Shown here: positions 32,263-44,105 of the stretch, piece after piece
How the letters are laid out: the number at the start of each line of letters is the position of its first letter
How positions within the stretch are numbered: position 1 is the first letter of the stretch
NCBI GenBank assembly: GCA_033977485.1
Contig: CM066998.1
Coordinates: 56,014,274-56,078,273 of the forward strand
From: Hydrangea macrophylla
Taxonomy: Eukaryota > Streptophyta > Magnoliopsida > Cornales > Hydrangeaceae
Length of the DNA: 64,000 nt
Direction: 5' to 3'
Notes under the pieces: model-generated
Database searches by the model: none
What the model saw: the letters and a program-made list of their open reading frames with translations, nothing else
What the model was told of the DNA's origin: nothing
Translations under genes and position numbers: made by a program

Positions 32263-33204
32263 GGTCATGGACTAAAGTGACATATCCTTCTGTCTCTCTC
32301 ATGGACTAAAGCGATATTCCTTTAGTCTCTATCGGACTAAGTTTTGACAACCTCTAATACAATCCGGCCAACACGCCCAAATCACATCTCTTTCACAATT
32401 GTATTCCTTCTAGTCTCGATCATGGACTAAAGTGACATCCCTTAGCCTCTGCCGGATCTCCTGTCACGAACCGAGGTGATGTTCCTTTAGCCTCTATCGG
32501 ACTAGGTTCATGATGTATCCTTCTTAATCTCGATTATGGACTAAAGTGACATATTCCTGTAGCCTCTATTCGGATCTCCCGTCCCTATCATGGACTAAGG
32601 TTATATTCCTTTAGACTCTATCGAATTAAGATGACAACACTGGCATAACCCTAAGTCTCACTCTTGGACTAACATGACCATGCCCTTGTCTCTATCGAAT
32701 CTCTATGTCTCGGTTATGGGCAAGGTGACACTCCGTTAGCCTCTACTAAACTAGGGTGCTAGCCACATTACTGTTCTCACAAACCTATATCCCTTAGTCT
32801 CTCTCGTGGACTAAGGCGATATCACCTTTATATCCCTTAGTCTCTCGTATGGACTAAAGCGATACCAACCATATATCCCTTAGTCTCTCCCGTGGACTAA
32901 GGTGATGCTAGTACTATATCTGTTAGTCTCTTGTGTTGACTAAAATAATATAGGTCGTCCACAACCCATACTTGTATCCATAATATGTATCCCTTAGTCT
33001 CTCTCGTGGACTAAGGCGATTCTACCACTATATCTCATAATCACGACTCTGTTTCCACGACGCGTATCACTTAGTCTCTCTCATGGAATAAAGCGATGTA
33101 CCACCCATACCATCAATATATCCCCTAGTCTCTCACATGGACTAAGGCAATACTTATGAATCTCACTAATATATCCCTTAGTCTCTCCCATGGACTAAGG
33201 CAAC
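32263..33204. repeat. Hairpin tandem array in the 5' LTR
   Basis: Counterpart of 24624-25566, with the same order of units and similar divergence between units. So the array predates the insertion and was copied with the LTR. Confidence 0.85.
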
Positions 33205-34031
33205 ATACCCATACCGTAACCCACATTGTACGATCTTCGATATCTCATTTTCCCACACATCGATCAAAAATAGTATCGACCTCTATGGTCGATAGACCTA
33301 CTACTATACACGTTAGCTTCTTAATTCAATTAACAACATTATATCATCGGTTCTACTGTTCAATGCATTAAATCCATTATTCACGTGTGTATTATTTCAA
33401 TACAACTTTCCCACATTAATGTATGATAATAAATAGGATAACAGTTCATCAGGTATAAAACAACTAAACATTTAACATTCTGATATGTTCGATCAATTGA
33501 GGTAAAGCTAGGTTCGATCGATAGAAGTTGCTTCGATCGATTGAGATCGGGCTGTATTCGATCGCTCAAATGTTGTTCGATCGATTGAACGTAGTATTAT
33601 TCCAGAGTTGAACTTGACCTTCCTCGCACGTTCGGGGTCCATCCAATCTTTCTGAAACATATATAACATACACATCTATGCTACTAAGTGAGTATAGGCA
33701 CTCACCATTAGTGTCGACAACACCAGCAAGCTCGGGGTGGCCGTGGGTTCCTCGGGGTGATCTCCTCTTCTCTTTCTCTTTTTTGTTCTCTTTCAGCCTC
33801 TTCTTATCTGTCACTTCCTTTCTCTCCTTTGTTCCTGCTTATCTTCTCTTCTTCCCAGCCCGAGAGAGTGAGGGAGTGTTTTGGAAAATATTTATATATA
33901 AGAGTGTGTATAAATATAATCTCTACATATATATATATATACATATCTTTCTCTCTAACCCTCTCCAAGTTACATATATATAGGGAGAAGGGAAGTGCAG
34001 GTGGCAAAACACATATACTGAAAATGCAGTG

Positions 34032-34220
34032 TTCGATCGATCGAAGTGAGTTCGATCGATTGAGAACATGTCGGTCAAGGTTCGATCGATTGAGAAGGGT
34101 TCAATTGCTCGAGAAAGGGTGCCACATCATAATTCAGGTTAGTAGAGGTTCAAGCGATCGAAGTAGGTTCGATCGATTGAGAAATGAAACTCTCGATCGA
34201 TTGAAGATTGGTCGATCGAT
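34032..34220. repeat. TCGATCGATTGA motif cluster
   Basis: At least five copies of TTCGATCGATTGA or close variants on alternating strands; the core TCGATCGA is self-complementary. Another cluster is at 33487-33590, and the equivalents in the other LTR are at 25855-25970 and 26427-26625. Confidence 0.8.
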
Positions 34221-36140
34221 CGAAAGTAAAAATTACAGAAAGGTAAAGACAAGCACACTGAAGCTTATTAATATCAAAAGGGTATAAAATTACAATGAAA
34301 ATACAGGGTATTACACTTTTAAACCAAATTTAAGTTTGATATGGGTTTGGTTCAAGGATTGGAAATGCTCTTACCCATTGTTGAAGTGGTCCACCGTTAT
34401 TGAAGGTAGGCTCACTCACATGTGTTTGTGAAGCATTTGGTATTAGGGCTGTAAGAAATTTCGCCCGACCGACCAAAATGACCAGTTCTGTCAATTTTGG
34501 TCGGTCCTAAGTCCCATGGTCGGTCCACGATTTACAAAATTTTATTTTCGAAAGTGACGGTCAGTTCTCAACCAAAAAAAAGTCGACCAACTGAAAACTG
34601 ACCACCACTTAACATACATTTGAGTTTTTTTACATATATATATGATATAATAATATAATACATTTATTATAATTTATACCCCCATATAAATACTCTCTCA
34701 CAAAATATGAAACCCTAGCCTCCATCTCAAAATTTCATTTGAGTTTTGACTGAGAGGATATTTGAGAAACAAAGGGAGACAAAGACCCTCCAAGCTCCAA
34801 CGGTTAACAACTCAACACCACCTAACCCTCTGGCCACCACAGGTCCACGGCACCACCACCTTACCTCCTAGGTCTGGCAGTCACAACCACCCCCTCACCC
34901 TCTTCCTCCGACGCCGTACTGTTAAGGTATCATGTATGTCCGTATATGTATATAACTATATATATGTATATATTGATCTCTCTTTCTCTCTGAATTTCTC
35001 GATCTCTCTCTGACTCTCTTAATCTCGATCTCTCTCTCTATATCAGTCCATATCTGATCTCTCTCTCTCTCTGACTATATATATGCATTTATTTAATCTT
35101 TGTTTTTGTTTTGGATTTTTCAGAATCAAGCCCTCACCAACCCAAGGAATGGACCCTCTTCCTAGTTATTTTTCCCCTTTTTCTCATTTGTTAAAAATGA
35201 TCTGTGTTTTGTTTAATCAACCCTTTTTCTCATTTAGTTAGGCACACAGTAATGAATCCAATTAGGCTCTAGTTGACATGTATGAAGCTGTATAGTGTTG
35301 AGCCAAACTTGTAAGACAAGTGTTATTATATTTTACTCTTGTCAAAAATTAGGGGCAATCTAGGAAGGCTAACAATCACTTAGTTTGTGATAGTGAAATT
35401 AGGGGCAAAAATTAGTGTTTATTTTATGATTTTTATGTTTATTCATTTGTTGGTGTCCAAGAAACAAGAAACAAAATTTGTTAGCCCTTTTTTTTTGGAC
35501 AAGAAATTTTCTGGCTCATATGCCATTAATAATTACTCTAAAACTGCTGCTTTTCTAGGACTTGAAAAGTGAAATCTTTCCCTTTTTAAAAATTTTGACC
35601 ACTAATTACTTCGCTCCATTTAAATGTTGGTTGTGGGAGAGTTCTTCTCCGAATTTCTACTTTCAAAATTTGAGTCAAATTAAAAAAAATTTCATTCTGA
35701 AATTTGAGCCTAACTTAACTAATATGCCTTTGATCCTATAAAAAATATATAATGTATATGCCTTTGATTGAAAAGCAATAAAATTGCTAATGCATTTGGT
35801 GGAATTCTCAATTAAAAATTCTTGGACTAGCAAGTGTGGCTCATTTGGTGTCGAGTTGGATCTTAGGTGTCTCGATTGTATAGTTAGAGTGTTTGACCCC
35901 TACCCCTAGGGCAGTGGGGACTATATTTAACTCTTGTCAAAAATTAGGGGCAATCTAAGAAGGCTAATAATCACTTGGTTTGTGAATCGTGATAGTAAAA
36001 TTAGGGGCAAAAATTAGTGTCCCATTTTATGATTTTTCTATTTATTCATTTGTTAGTGTCCAACAAATGATGTTTCTGTTTATTTTTATGATGTTTCTCA
36101 TTGAATTTTTTTTTTGCTAATCTCTTATGTACAATAGTAG

Positions 36141-38185
36141 ATGGTTGACAAAGATTCTCCAATTGACGTGGATGCTAATCGAGTGGATGAGACAAAGAAA
36201 GACGACCCCCACCCTCGCCCACCTCTCCTACCCTAGGTGAGTCATGATAAGAAGAATAATCTGGGTGGTAATAGAAAAGGTATTGGGTTTGGGATCACTT
36301 TACTATTGTTGAGAAGAATGAAAATTCGGAGTCTGGACGTAGGGCGTCATGTAATTATTGTCCTAACGCTTATGCTTGTGAACCTAAACTAAATGGGACA
36401 GCCTCTTTGTCCCATCATTTAGAGCATCAGTGTCCGAATTACCCATATTGAAAAGCGGAGAAGGCCAAACCACTTTGGGATTCAAGCCTAAAGTTGAAGG
36501 AGAAACTACTAGCAATCTTGTTCTAATTATATTTAGTGTTGATAGATGTAGACTAGCTTTAGCTGAGATGTTGATAACTGATGAGTTGCCCTTTAGGTTC
36601 GTCGAAGGTGAGGGTTTTCGAAAGTATACTCTTGTTACATGCCCTAAATGGACTAAGATCCCAAGTCGAGTGACCATTGCAAAAGATTGTTACAAAGTGT
36701 ATGTGAGAGAGAAACAATTGTTGAAAAATGCTTTAAAAGGGCAACTGATTTGCCTTACCACGGATACATGGACTTCTTTGCAAAATTTAAATTATATGTG
36801 TCTAACTGTGCACTTCATAGACAATGATTGGAAACTACACAAAAGGATTCTTAATTTTTGTTTGGTTGAAAGTCACAAGGGTTCCATAATCGGTAAGGCA
36901 TTAGAAATGTGTTTACTTGATTAGGGATAGATAAAATTCTCACTCACAATTGATAATGCTAGTTCGAATAATACTATGGTTGAATTGTTAGTGAGAAAGA
37001 CTAAGGATATGAGGAGTACTATCTTACAACATGAGTTCTGCATATGAGATGTTGTGCTCATATCTTGAATCTTGTTGTTCGTGATGGATTAAAGGGCATG
37101 GATGATTGTATTGTGAGGGTAAGGAATGCGGTAAGGTATGTGAGGTCCTCTCCACAACGGATGAAAATGTTTAAGCTATGTGTGAAGAAGGAGAAACTTC
37201 CATACAAGAACGAATTAGGCTTAGATGTGCCTACTAGGTGGAACTATACTTGATGTTGGATAGGGCAAAAAAAAATATCAAAAAGCATTTAAGAGGTTGG
37301 ATGAGGACGACTATAACTTCAAGAATGTCATGGGGGAGGATTTGGGCCCTCTCACTTATGAAGATTGGGACAAATGTAGGTTATTTGTGAAATTCTTAAA
37401 ACTTTTCTATGTTGCAACTTTACGATTTTTGGGTTTAAAACATATTACATGTAATGCTTTTTTAATGGAGATGGTGTTAATTCAAGAAACAATTGAAAAG
37501 GAGGTTAAGGAAGGTGATTTGTTTTTGAAATCTATGGCAGAAAACATGAAAATAAATGGGGAACTACTAGTAATATGAATGTATTGTTGTACGTTGCTAT
37601 GGTTCTTGACCCTCATTGGAAAACGTGGTATATCAAATTTTAATTTGCCTCATCCGATCCGTTGACAAAAAAGGTGGAGGATATATACATTGAATAGGTT
37701 GTTTGACTTGTATGTTACAAATGAGGGAGGAGTGGGTCCAATGAGAGGTCAATCAATGGAGAGATCAAGTAGTGAGCCTGCGCCTATGGATATGAGGGAA
37801 ATGATGATGTCTGAATGTAAGAAGCACTTAAAATCGGAGGATTCTGTGGAGAACAAGGCCGAATTGGAAAAATACCTAGTGGAGAGTTGTGAAGAAGATA
37901 TGGATGGTTTTGATGTGTTAGAATGGTGATGTCCTTTCTTTAGTTGCACGACATGTGCTTGCTATTCTCGTGTCTACCGTGGCTTCTGAAAGTGCATTTA
38001 GCATGGGAGGTCGAGTCCTTGATTCCTCCCATAGCTCATTGTCTTTGTGTATGGTTGAGGCTCTCATTTGCTCACAAGATTGGCTTCGTTCTTCATCTAC
38101 TTCGATAATTCTTCAAGATACAATGGAGGATGTTGAGGAATATGAAAGTTTTGAGTTAGGTGTATATCATTCCATATATAATTGA
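36141..38185 (+). pseudogene. hAT transposase (BED finger, RNase-H-like core, hATC)
   Basis: Domains in order are a BED-type zinc finger at about 36290-36450 (SCNYCPNAYAC, then LSHHLEHQC); the core with CLTTDTWTS at about 36755 and TIDNASSNN at about 36945, both carrying catalytic-type aspartates; a CCAHILNLVV Cys/His segment at 37047; and the C-terminal dimerisation domain hATC at about 37925-38110 (VSTVASESAFSMGGRVLD, EALICSQDWL). This is the RICESLEEPER/DAYSLEEPER-like plant hAT type. Several stops and frameshifts (for example 36230s, 36922, 37251, 37576) inactivate it. A further exon-like piece follows at 38268-38340. Confidence 0.85.
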
Positions 38186-38544
38186 TTGTCTTTCAACTTT
38201 CAAGTTGCTATATTCGTTACTAGTTAAAATAATTGTCATCTCCATTTGAATGTTTTTTTTTTTTTAGAACTTGTGGCAGAAGATACTCTAATGAAAGGTG
38301 ACCCTACAACTATTGAGGATATGGAGTGTCCTACTTGGTGAGACATATCTCTTTCAATTATATATCTCTACTTTTGAAAAATTGTATTTTCAAGTTAACC
38401 TACTTTTCTTACTTGTTCATTTTGTAGAATGAAGATTACTTATGGGCAAGATGGATGGTTATCAACTTTTCAATGTGGTGTATTTCCATTTTGGATGTTA
38501 TTTGTGAAGTATGGACTTGGTGTTTAATTTTAGTTAAGACTTGT

Positions 38545-40932
38545 TGCCACACCCCAACCCACCTCGGGCGAGTTAGGACACATGTAACAAAGTCCACACG
38601 TCTAAACTTACACTTGTCACACCCCAACCTGCCTTGGGCGAGTTCGGATACGTGTAACCAAGTGTACACGTCTAAACTTACACTAATCACCAAGAAAACC
38701 ATGTTTTAAACTCCATAAACGAACTTTCTTGACACAAAACAGCCCCAAGGGAAATATTGTCATTAATAAAGTATATCCAAATTTTATACCAAAAGATAGA
38801 TTTTTGATTTCCAGATCCAACGCAAAAAATGGCCCGCGAATCTGAGTTTTCTAGAAAGAGTTATGCTTGTTTTCGTAAAAGCCAGCAGCTGCCAAAAACA
38901 GGGGCGGATCGATCCGCCCTTTAAAGCCGGATCGATCCGGTATACTATTTTTCTGGCAGAATGTCCTTGAGAAGGGGCGGATCGATCCACCCTTTAAGGC
39001 CGGATCGATCCGATTTCCCCAGAACAGTTCCCAACTGCTAAAAACATCAGCTTTTCAAGTCCAAAACATTTCCAAACTTCACCAAACTTTGTAAAACATC
39101 AAAATTAGTTCCAAAACTCTTTTTAAGTGTTTCCAATCATCAACACAAGTTAATTGAAGTGTGAAACAAACATCAAAATACATAAATTTCTCACATGGAT
39201 CATAATTCTACATTAAAATCCATAAATTTTCCAAAGCACACACAAACCAACATATGTGAACCAAGTTAAGATTTACAACCCCCAAATCCATTCAACATAC
39301 TCAAGTTCCTTCCCAAACTTATACGTAACTAGCGACTTGCCACTACAACTCACAATTTGGTGCATGATCAACATCCACACTCAACTTAACATATTACAAG
39401 TTCTCTAAACTATGAGTTATACAACATTACTATTACCAAAAGCTATAACTTGAGTTTTAAACACCTAAACATATAAACATATCCCCATATATACAACTCC
39501 CATGCCCATCCCGTTGCGCGGATCATTTCCTCTCATCCTCCCGTGCGGTACCTGTGATGGTTATTCAATAACTACAATAGAAAACATATTTTCGTTTAAG
39601 CTTTCGCTCAGTGAGGGAACTAATCATGCCATTGGAATGTTCAATATGCAAATTCAACAATCATTATAAGCATTGACAAACTGATCGCCGAAAAGTCAAG
39701 TATCTCAAGCCACCACCCCCGGGTCCTTCTCATCCCGGAAATTCTCACTCTTTTTATCGTATATAGCGTATCACACTCTCCTCTGATCCCGAAGGCATCA
39801 CTGTTCCATCATTGTGGTCGACACCACGCCCAGCTCATTGAGGGCTTACCGTCCCTTACATATGGGATCTATAAATGGTGACCACTACTTGACTTCCCTT
39901 TGATTCATATAAGCACATATCAACTAAGCACATACAAGACAATTTACACATAATTAACATGCTTGGTTTCCAAATTCATCAACATATAATTACATAAGCA
40001 TGAATTATACAACTATAGATAACAATTATGACAATCACATATCTAAACACCCAATTTTGGGATTAGAGCACTCACCTCCTCAAAGTGTTAGCAAATTAAG
40101 CCTAAGAATCCCAATTCCTTCCAAGTTTTAGCTCAATTGTTAATCAGTGATAATCCTACATAAGTTTGGTACCATAAACATCGTCTATCAACAATGGTCG
40201 TCGGAAAAACATTGCTAAAAATGAAAATAAAAGACATACATGCTATCCTCTTACCTCTACGAGTCCAAAAATGATCTCGGTTCGTAAATCCGGCGCCGAA
40301 CGGCAAAGGAACGACAAGAAACGTCCCGGGGATTTCAGCCGCCGACTCGAGAGCTCTCCGTCCTCTCTAAATTCTGTAAATCTAACTATGTATTGTGTCC
40401 TTGAGACACATATCAACACATGCATATGTGTTGTAACAAGTTTCCATTATTTTCGTTTACCTCCCCTGAGTTTCTTTAAACTTTATTATGAAATCCCTAT
40501 GTTAATTACATTAATCACCCGCCTTTTCTAAATGGATTTAATCTAGGTCCCGCGTGGGTCCCAAAGGTGGTTCGATATATGAGGTTGCTATTAAACCTGC
40601 TAATTATCAATTGTATTCAAATAAACCCTCACATAAGTACCCAAATTGGTTCCCTTACCCTATCATAAGACATAATAATATTTTTAAACATTTAAACAAG
40701 TAATCATCTAAGCATACAATGACATCAAAATGCATATATGTTAATTAGATCCTCATTGGGCCCACTTTTATACCAGTCCCGCCTTTCATAGGACTTTCAT
40801 CTGTGCCCGCATCTGAGCACCTTTTCACATATGGATTCATAACCCCACCTTAAATCATCTCATGCATTAATTATCTTTAATTAACATATATTAATATCAA
40901 ATTAATCTTTTCTTCCGGGTACGGGTGTTACA
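38545..40932 (-). repeat. Solo LTR inserted in the hAT element
   Basis: Minus strand TGTAACACCCGTACCC (40932) to GGGGTGTGGCA (38545), flanked by the exact 5-bp duplication CTTGT (38540-38544 and 40933-40937). No internal region or second LTR, so it is a product of LTR-LTR recombination. It is related to 640-1100 and to the LTR at 3454-5586. The end nearest 38545 holds a ~74-bp tandem duplication (CACACCCCAACC units at about 38547 and 38619) and four GGATCGATCC palindromes. Confidence 0.9.
38906..39011. repeat. Four GGATCGATCC palindromes in two pairs
   Basis: Copies at 38906-38915, 38929-38938, 38979-38988 and 39002-39011. Within each pair they are linked by GCCCTTTAAAGCC or a close variant, itself nearly palindromic. 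The two pairs are about 73 bp apart. Confidence 0.9.
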
Positions 40933-41380
40933 CTTGTGGTAGTGTTGGCTATAATATCTATTTAGTGACTTGATTATGTGTGTTAAGTATTTGCCATTTG
41001 GAATTTTGGATGTGTGTTTGTTGGACATCCACTTAATGAGTTAATGGTGTTATAAAGTTATGCATTTGCCTTGGTTTGATCTTTTTATTTCTTAATTTTT
41101 TTTATTTAGAAAGGGGCCCCATAAGGCCTAAAACGGGAACCCAGAAAGGCCTAAAACAGCCAAAATAGTCCATAAAGGCCCAAATTTTGATAATTTTTTT
41201 GGCCCAGATTTTGGCCCATAAGCCAACAGAAAACCAACCATGTTTACAACGGTCGAAAATAACTGACCGTTTCGGCCTATGGCCAAAAACGGTTTCATGC
41301 AATGCAAAACCGACACTATCGGTTGAGGTTTTTAGGAGAAATAACCAACCAAACCAACCGTTTACACCCTTATTTGGTAT

Positions 41381-42680
41381 ACAAAATTTAGAAAGCATTT
41401 ATACAAAATAGAAGTTCACATCGAAGCCTAAAAAAAAAAAGAGGAATTGAGAAAAAGAAAAATAAGGGTTAAACACAAAATATACCCGTGAAGTTTAGTC
41501 CCTATCTCATTTTAGTCCCTATAGTTTCAATTATATTAATTCAGTCCCCGAAGTTTTTTGATATAAACTATATGGTCCAAATGTCCAATCTGTCATAAAA
41601 TTTGATGAAATTCACCCACTGCTAAGTACGGTAATAAGTAGATGGGGAGATTGGTGGTGTTCCATTTTTGCCCCTACAAAGTGTGACAGTGCAAGTCATA
41701 AAATTTGACAAAATTCACTCGCTGCTACGGCCATAGCCCCCTCAAATAAAACTCTTCCAAGCTAAAAGTCATGCTACTTTTCTTTAATTCATTAGGTCAT
41801 TTTTATGCCTAAGCAACTTTAAATTGCTATATCTTTTATTCTACAAGCCTGTTTTTCTTGAAATTTGATGTTTTGGAATTAGCAAAATGAAATCTTCAAA
41901 TGAGATCAATATTGATCATGAAATACTAGGAAAAAACTAAAAATAAACAAATATGAAAAAATTAGGTTTTTTCGCATAAATATGATAAAAACATAGTCCT
42001 TTCGTAAAATTGGCACCATAGATGCATAGATCTTGAAAAAATACAGGAAGTAAAAAAAAATCACCCAAAAAGCCTAAGAATTGAGAAAGTTATGACAGTT
42101 TAAAGTTGATATATAATATTATCTGTTGCATACAGACAACAGATAATATTATCTATTAGACAGATAAAATCTCAAAATCGGGTAGTAGCTTGTCCTTTTT
42201 TTGTAAAATTTTCAAGTCCAGTACATAGATTTCAAAGAAATACGTGGAAAAAAAAAATCATCACAACGGCCAAAAAATTGAGAAAATTTTGATCGTTTTC
42301 GTGAATTATCTGTTAATATTATCTGTTAATATTATCTGTTTTTATATGTTAGAGGGGCTTTTCGCTAAAAGAATAAATTAGCTAAGAGCTTTCTAAAAAA
42401 TGGCCAAATCATGTTAGTTTTTGGCTAATAGCATAATACACTTTTAAGGATCTATGACCTATACTTGTTTTAGGAAGAAATAATGGCATGAGAGAGAATT
42501 TTATTTAGGCGAAGGGAAAAGGGGGAAGAGTTGTAGAAGGAAGATGAAATTAGTTTCCAGGAATATTCATTGAAGAGAAAAAAAAGGAGATTTTAATTCT
42601 TATTTAGACCATCTCCAGCCCTGTGCTTAAATTTTTATTACTTGAATTTGAGGAAATTTTTGAGTTAAAGACTATATCAA
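41381..42680. other. Non-coding spacer with ATTATCTG repeats
   Basis: There is no gene. 41466-41560 starts GGGTTAAACACAAAATATACC, which looks like a MULE end without a visible partner. A 30-bp block (TCATAAAATTTGATGAAATT) at 41595 recurs at 41698. At 42110-42350 several AGATAATATTATCT palindromes recur, as in the 7000-10532 MULE, so a remnant of the same family is likely here. Confidence 0.5.
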
Positions 42681-42822
42681 GAGTAATGTCATATGCTTTC
42701 CAAATCTAAATCCCAAATTCTCATCTTAAATGATGTGACAGTGGATCCAATAAATTTTAATTGGTGCCACATCTTTTAAAACAGATATTTAAAATTTAGA
42801 TTTGGGAAGCATAGTATTACTC
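42681..42822. mobile_element. GAGTAAT-family MITE with 9-bp TSD (8/9)
   Basis: Left GAGTAATGTCATATGCTTTCC, inverted right GAGTAATACTATGCTTCCC. The flanks CTATATCAA (42672-42680) and TTATATCAA (42823-42831) match at 8 of 9 positions. The centre has GTGGATCCAA, comparable with the GTGGGGTCCA of other copies. Confidence 0.7.
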
Positions 42823-42915
42823 TTATATCAAATTTTCTTATGATAATCCGTACTTCCCCTCAATTGAGTAAGGGCTGCTCCAACCTTCTTTCAAATCCAT
42901 ACCAAATTAAATTTG

Positions 42916-43466
42916 GGGCAAATTACACTTTTGTGCATTAAATTATACACCTGTTTTCAATTGGGTTCATAAACTTATTTGTTTTTCAATTGGGTCCTTG
43001 AACTTCAAAAATTCATTCAATCAGATACAAATTCTGACACTATTAGCTTAAATTATTAGATATTACCACGTATGTTGTGCGTAATATTTACATGTCACAT
43101 GCTAGGTTAAGACAAACACAGGAGATTATGAATAGTGCAAAAAATCACATTCAATCCGATCCAAAATCGCATCCAATCAAATTCGAAAACACATTCGACT
43201 AGATCCAAAACTGCATTCAATCATACCCAAAATCACATAACTTTTTTCCATTCACAAGCTCCCGTGCTTGTCATAACCTAACATGTGACAAGTAAGCATT
43301 ACACGCAACGTACGTGACAATTTCTAATAATTTAAGCTAACAGTGTCAGAATTTGGGTCTGATTAAATGAAATTTTGAAGTTCAAGGACCCATTTGAAAA
43401 AAAAATAGTTTATGGACCCAATTAAAAACAGGTGTACAGTTTGATGGACTAAAGTGTAATTCGCCC
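42916..43466. mobile_element. MULE-type MITE with ~200-bp inverted repeats and 9-bp TSD
   Basis: The left arm starts GGGCAAATTACACTTT and the right arm inverted starts GGGCGAATTACACTTT; complementarity continues for about 200 bp (AATTGGGTTCATAAAC, TCCTTGAACTTCAA, CTGACACTATTAGC blocks). The 9-bp TSD is TTAAATTTG (42907-42915) and TTAAACTTG (43467-43475), 8 of 9. It is inserted inside an ACTCAAATCC-type MITE whose intact order can be read at 22165-22195. Non-coding. Confidence 0.8.
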
Positions 43467-43595
43467 TTAAACTTGAGTACAAAAAAAAAAGCTTTCTAAT
43501 TTCACTCAAACCCATATCAAAATTTAGCAAAAGTGTTATTTCAATTTAAGTTTGGATTTGAGTAAAATTCAATTGGATACGGGTTAAACAGTTTA

Positions 43596-43777
43596 GAGTA
43601 ATACTTGGGACACAACTAAAAGACACAACCTTGAGACACAACCTCTATATTGTGTCTATCTCTCTCCTAGTAATCCTAGTGGATAATGTGGGGTCCACTG
43701 GCACTGTGGGACCCGTCAAGAGAGAGGTAGACACAAAATGGAGGTTATGTCTTTTGGTTGTGTCCCAAGTATTACTC
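43596..43777. mobile_element. GAGTAAT-family MITE
   Basis: Left GAGTAATACTTGGGACACAA and its exact inverse at the right end; the arms also share GTGTCTATCTCTCTC with 12431-12592, and the centre is GTGGGGTCCACTGG. The flanking 9 bp match at only 6 of 9 positions, so the TSD is eroded or the boundaries are off by a base. Confidence 0.7.
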
Positions 43778-43917
43778 ATCAATTAACAATTAGACATGCA
43801 AATATAAATTTCTACAATCCTTTGCTCAACTTAATTTTGTAATCGAGCCAACTAAAACTTATACTAACCCAAAATTTAAATTTGGTTCAAAACCCTCAAA
43901 AACCTTCTTAAACTGTT

Positions 43918-44100
43918 GAGTAAAATTTCAGGCACACCCATTTCCACAACCTCAACCCTCACAACCTGATGTGGCAACCATGTAGTAGGAGTATCATATG
44001 TGAGGTTGTGTTTAATGGTGTGTCCCATCCCACTACATGGTTGACACATCAGGTTGTGGGGGGTGAGGTTGTGGAAATGGGTGTGCCTGAAGTTTTACTC
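43918..44100. mobile_element. GAGTAAA variant of the same MITE type
   Basis: Left GAGTAAAATTTCAGGCACAC and inverted right GAGTAAAACTTCAGGCACAC, extending through CCATTTCCACAACCTCA and CAACCTGATGTG. 183 bp, non-coding. No convincing TSD. It lies only a few bases before the duplicated upstream region of kinase copy 2. Confidence 0.65.
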
Positions 44101-44105
44101 TTCTT

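Larger units (their letters stand above)
22352..34315 (-). mobile_element. Ty3/gypsy chromovirus (Tekay-like), complete but decayed
   Basis: Two LTRs (22352-26715 and 31490-34315), a methionine-tRNA PBS, a PPT and the gag-PR-RT-RNH-INT-chromodomain order all lie on the minus strand. The whole is flanked by the exact 5-bp duplication CTTTT (22347-22351 and 34316-34320), proving a single insertion. Stops and frameshifts break every gene. The downstream (3') LTR is 1.5 kb longer because of a later insertion at 23130-24623. Confidence 0.92.
31490..34315 (-). repeat. 5' LTR of the chromovirus
   Basis: 2826 bp, minus strand TGTAATACCCTG (34315) to GGGGCGTGATA (31490), the last CA having mutated to TA. 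It matches the 3' LTR apart from point changes and the 23130-24623 insertion, and contains the same hairpin array and TCGATCGA clusters. Open frames across 33566-34287 are by-products of the C/T-rich region. Confidence 0.9.
34444..41372 (+). mobile_element. hAT transposon with 8-bp TSD, interrupted by a solo LTR
   Basis: Ends are TAGGGCTGTAAG at the left and, inverted, TAAGGGTGTAAACGG at the right. The exact 8-bp duplication TTTGGTAT (34436-34443 and 41373-41380) is the hAT signature. Subterminal regions are rich in GGTCGGT / ACCGAC-type motifs on both sides. Inside are C/T microsatellites (34975-35075), a ~115-bp direct repeat (35349-35461 and 35944-36064), the transposase relic, and the solo LTR 38545-40932. 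Without the latter it would be about 4.5 kb, a normal size for an autonomous plant hAT. Confidence 0.9.

Noticed and set aside
33566..34287. Several open frames in C/T-rich DNA
   Set aside because: They lie in the LTR of the chromovirus, and the equivalent region of the other LTR has different frames.
38455..38709. 84-88 codon frames on both strands
   Set aside because: They cross the hAT/solo-LTR junction and the 74-bp tandem duplication, so cannot be a single gene.
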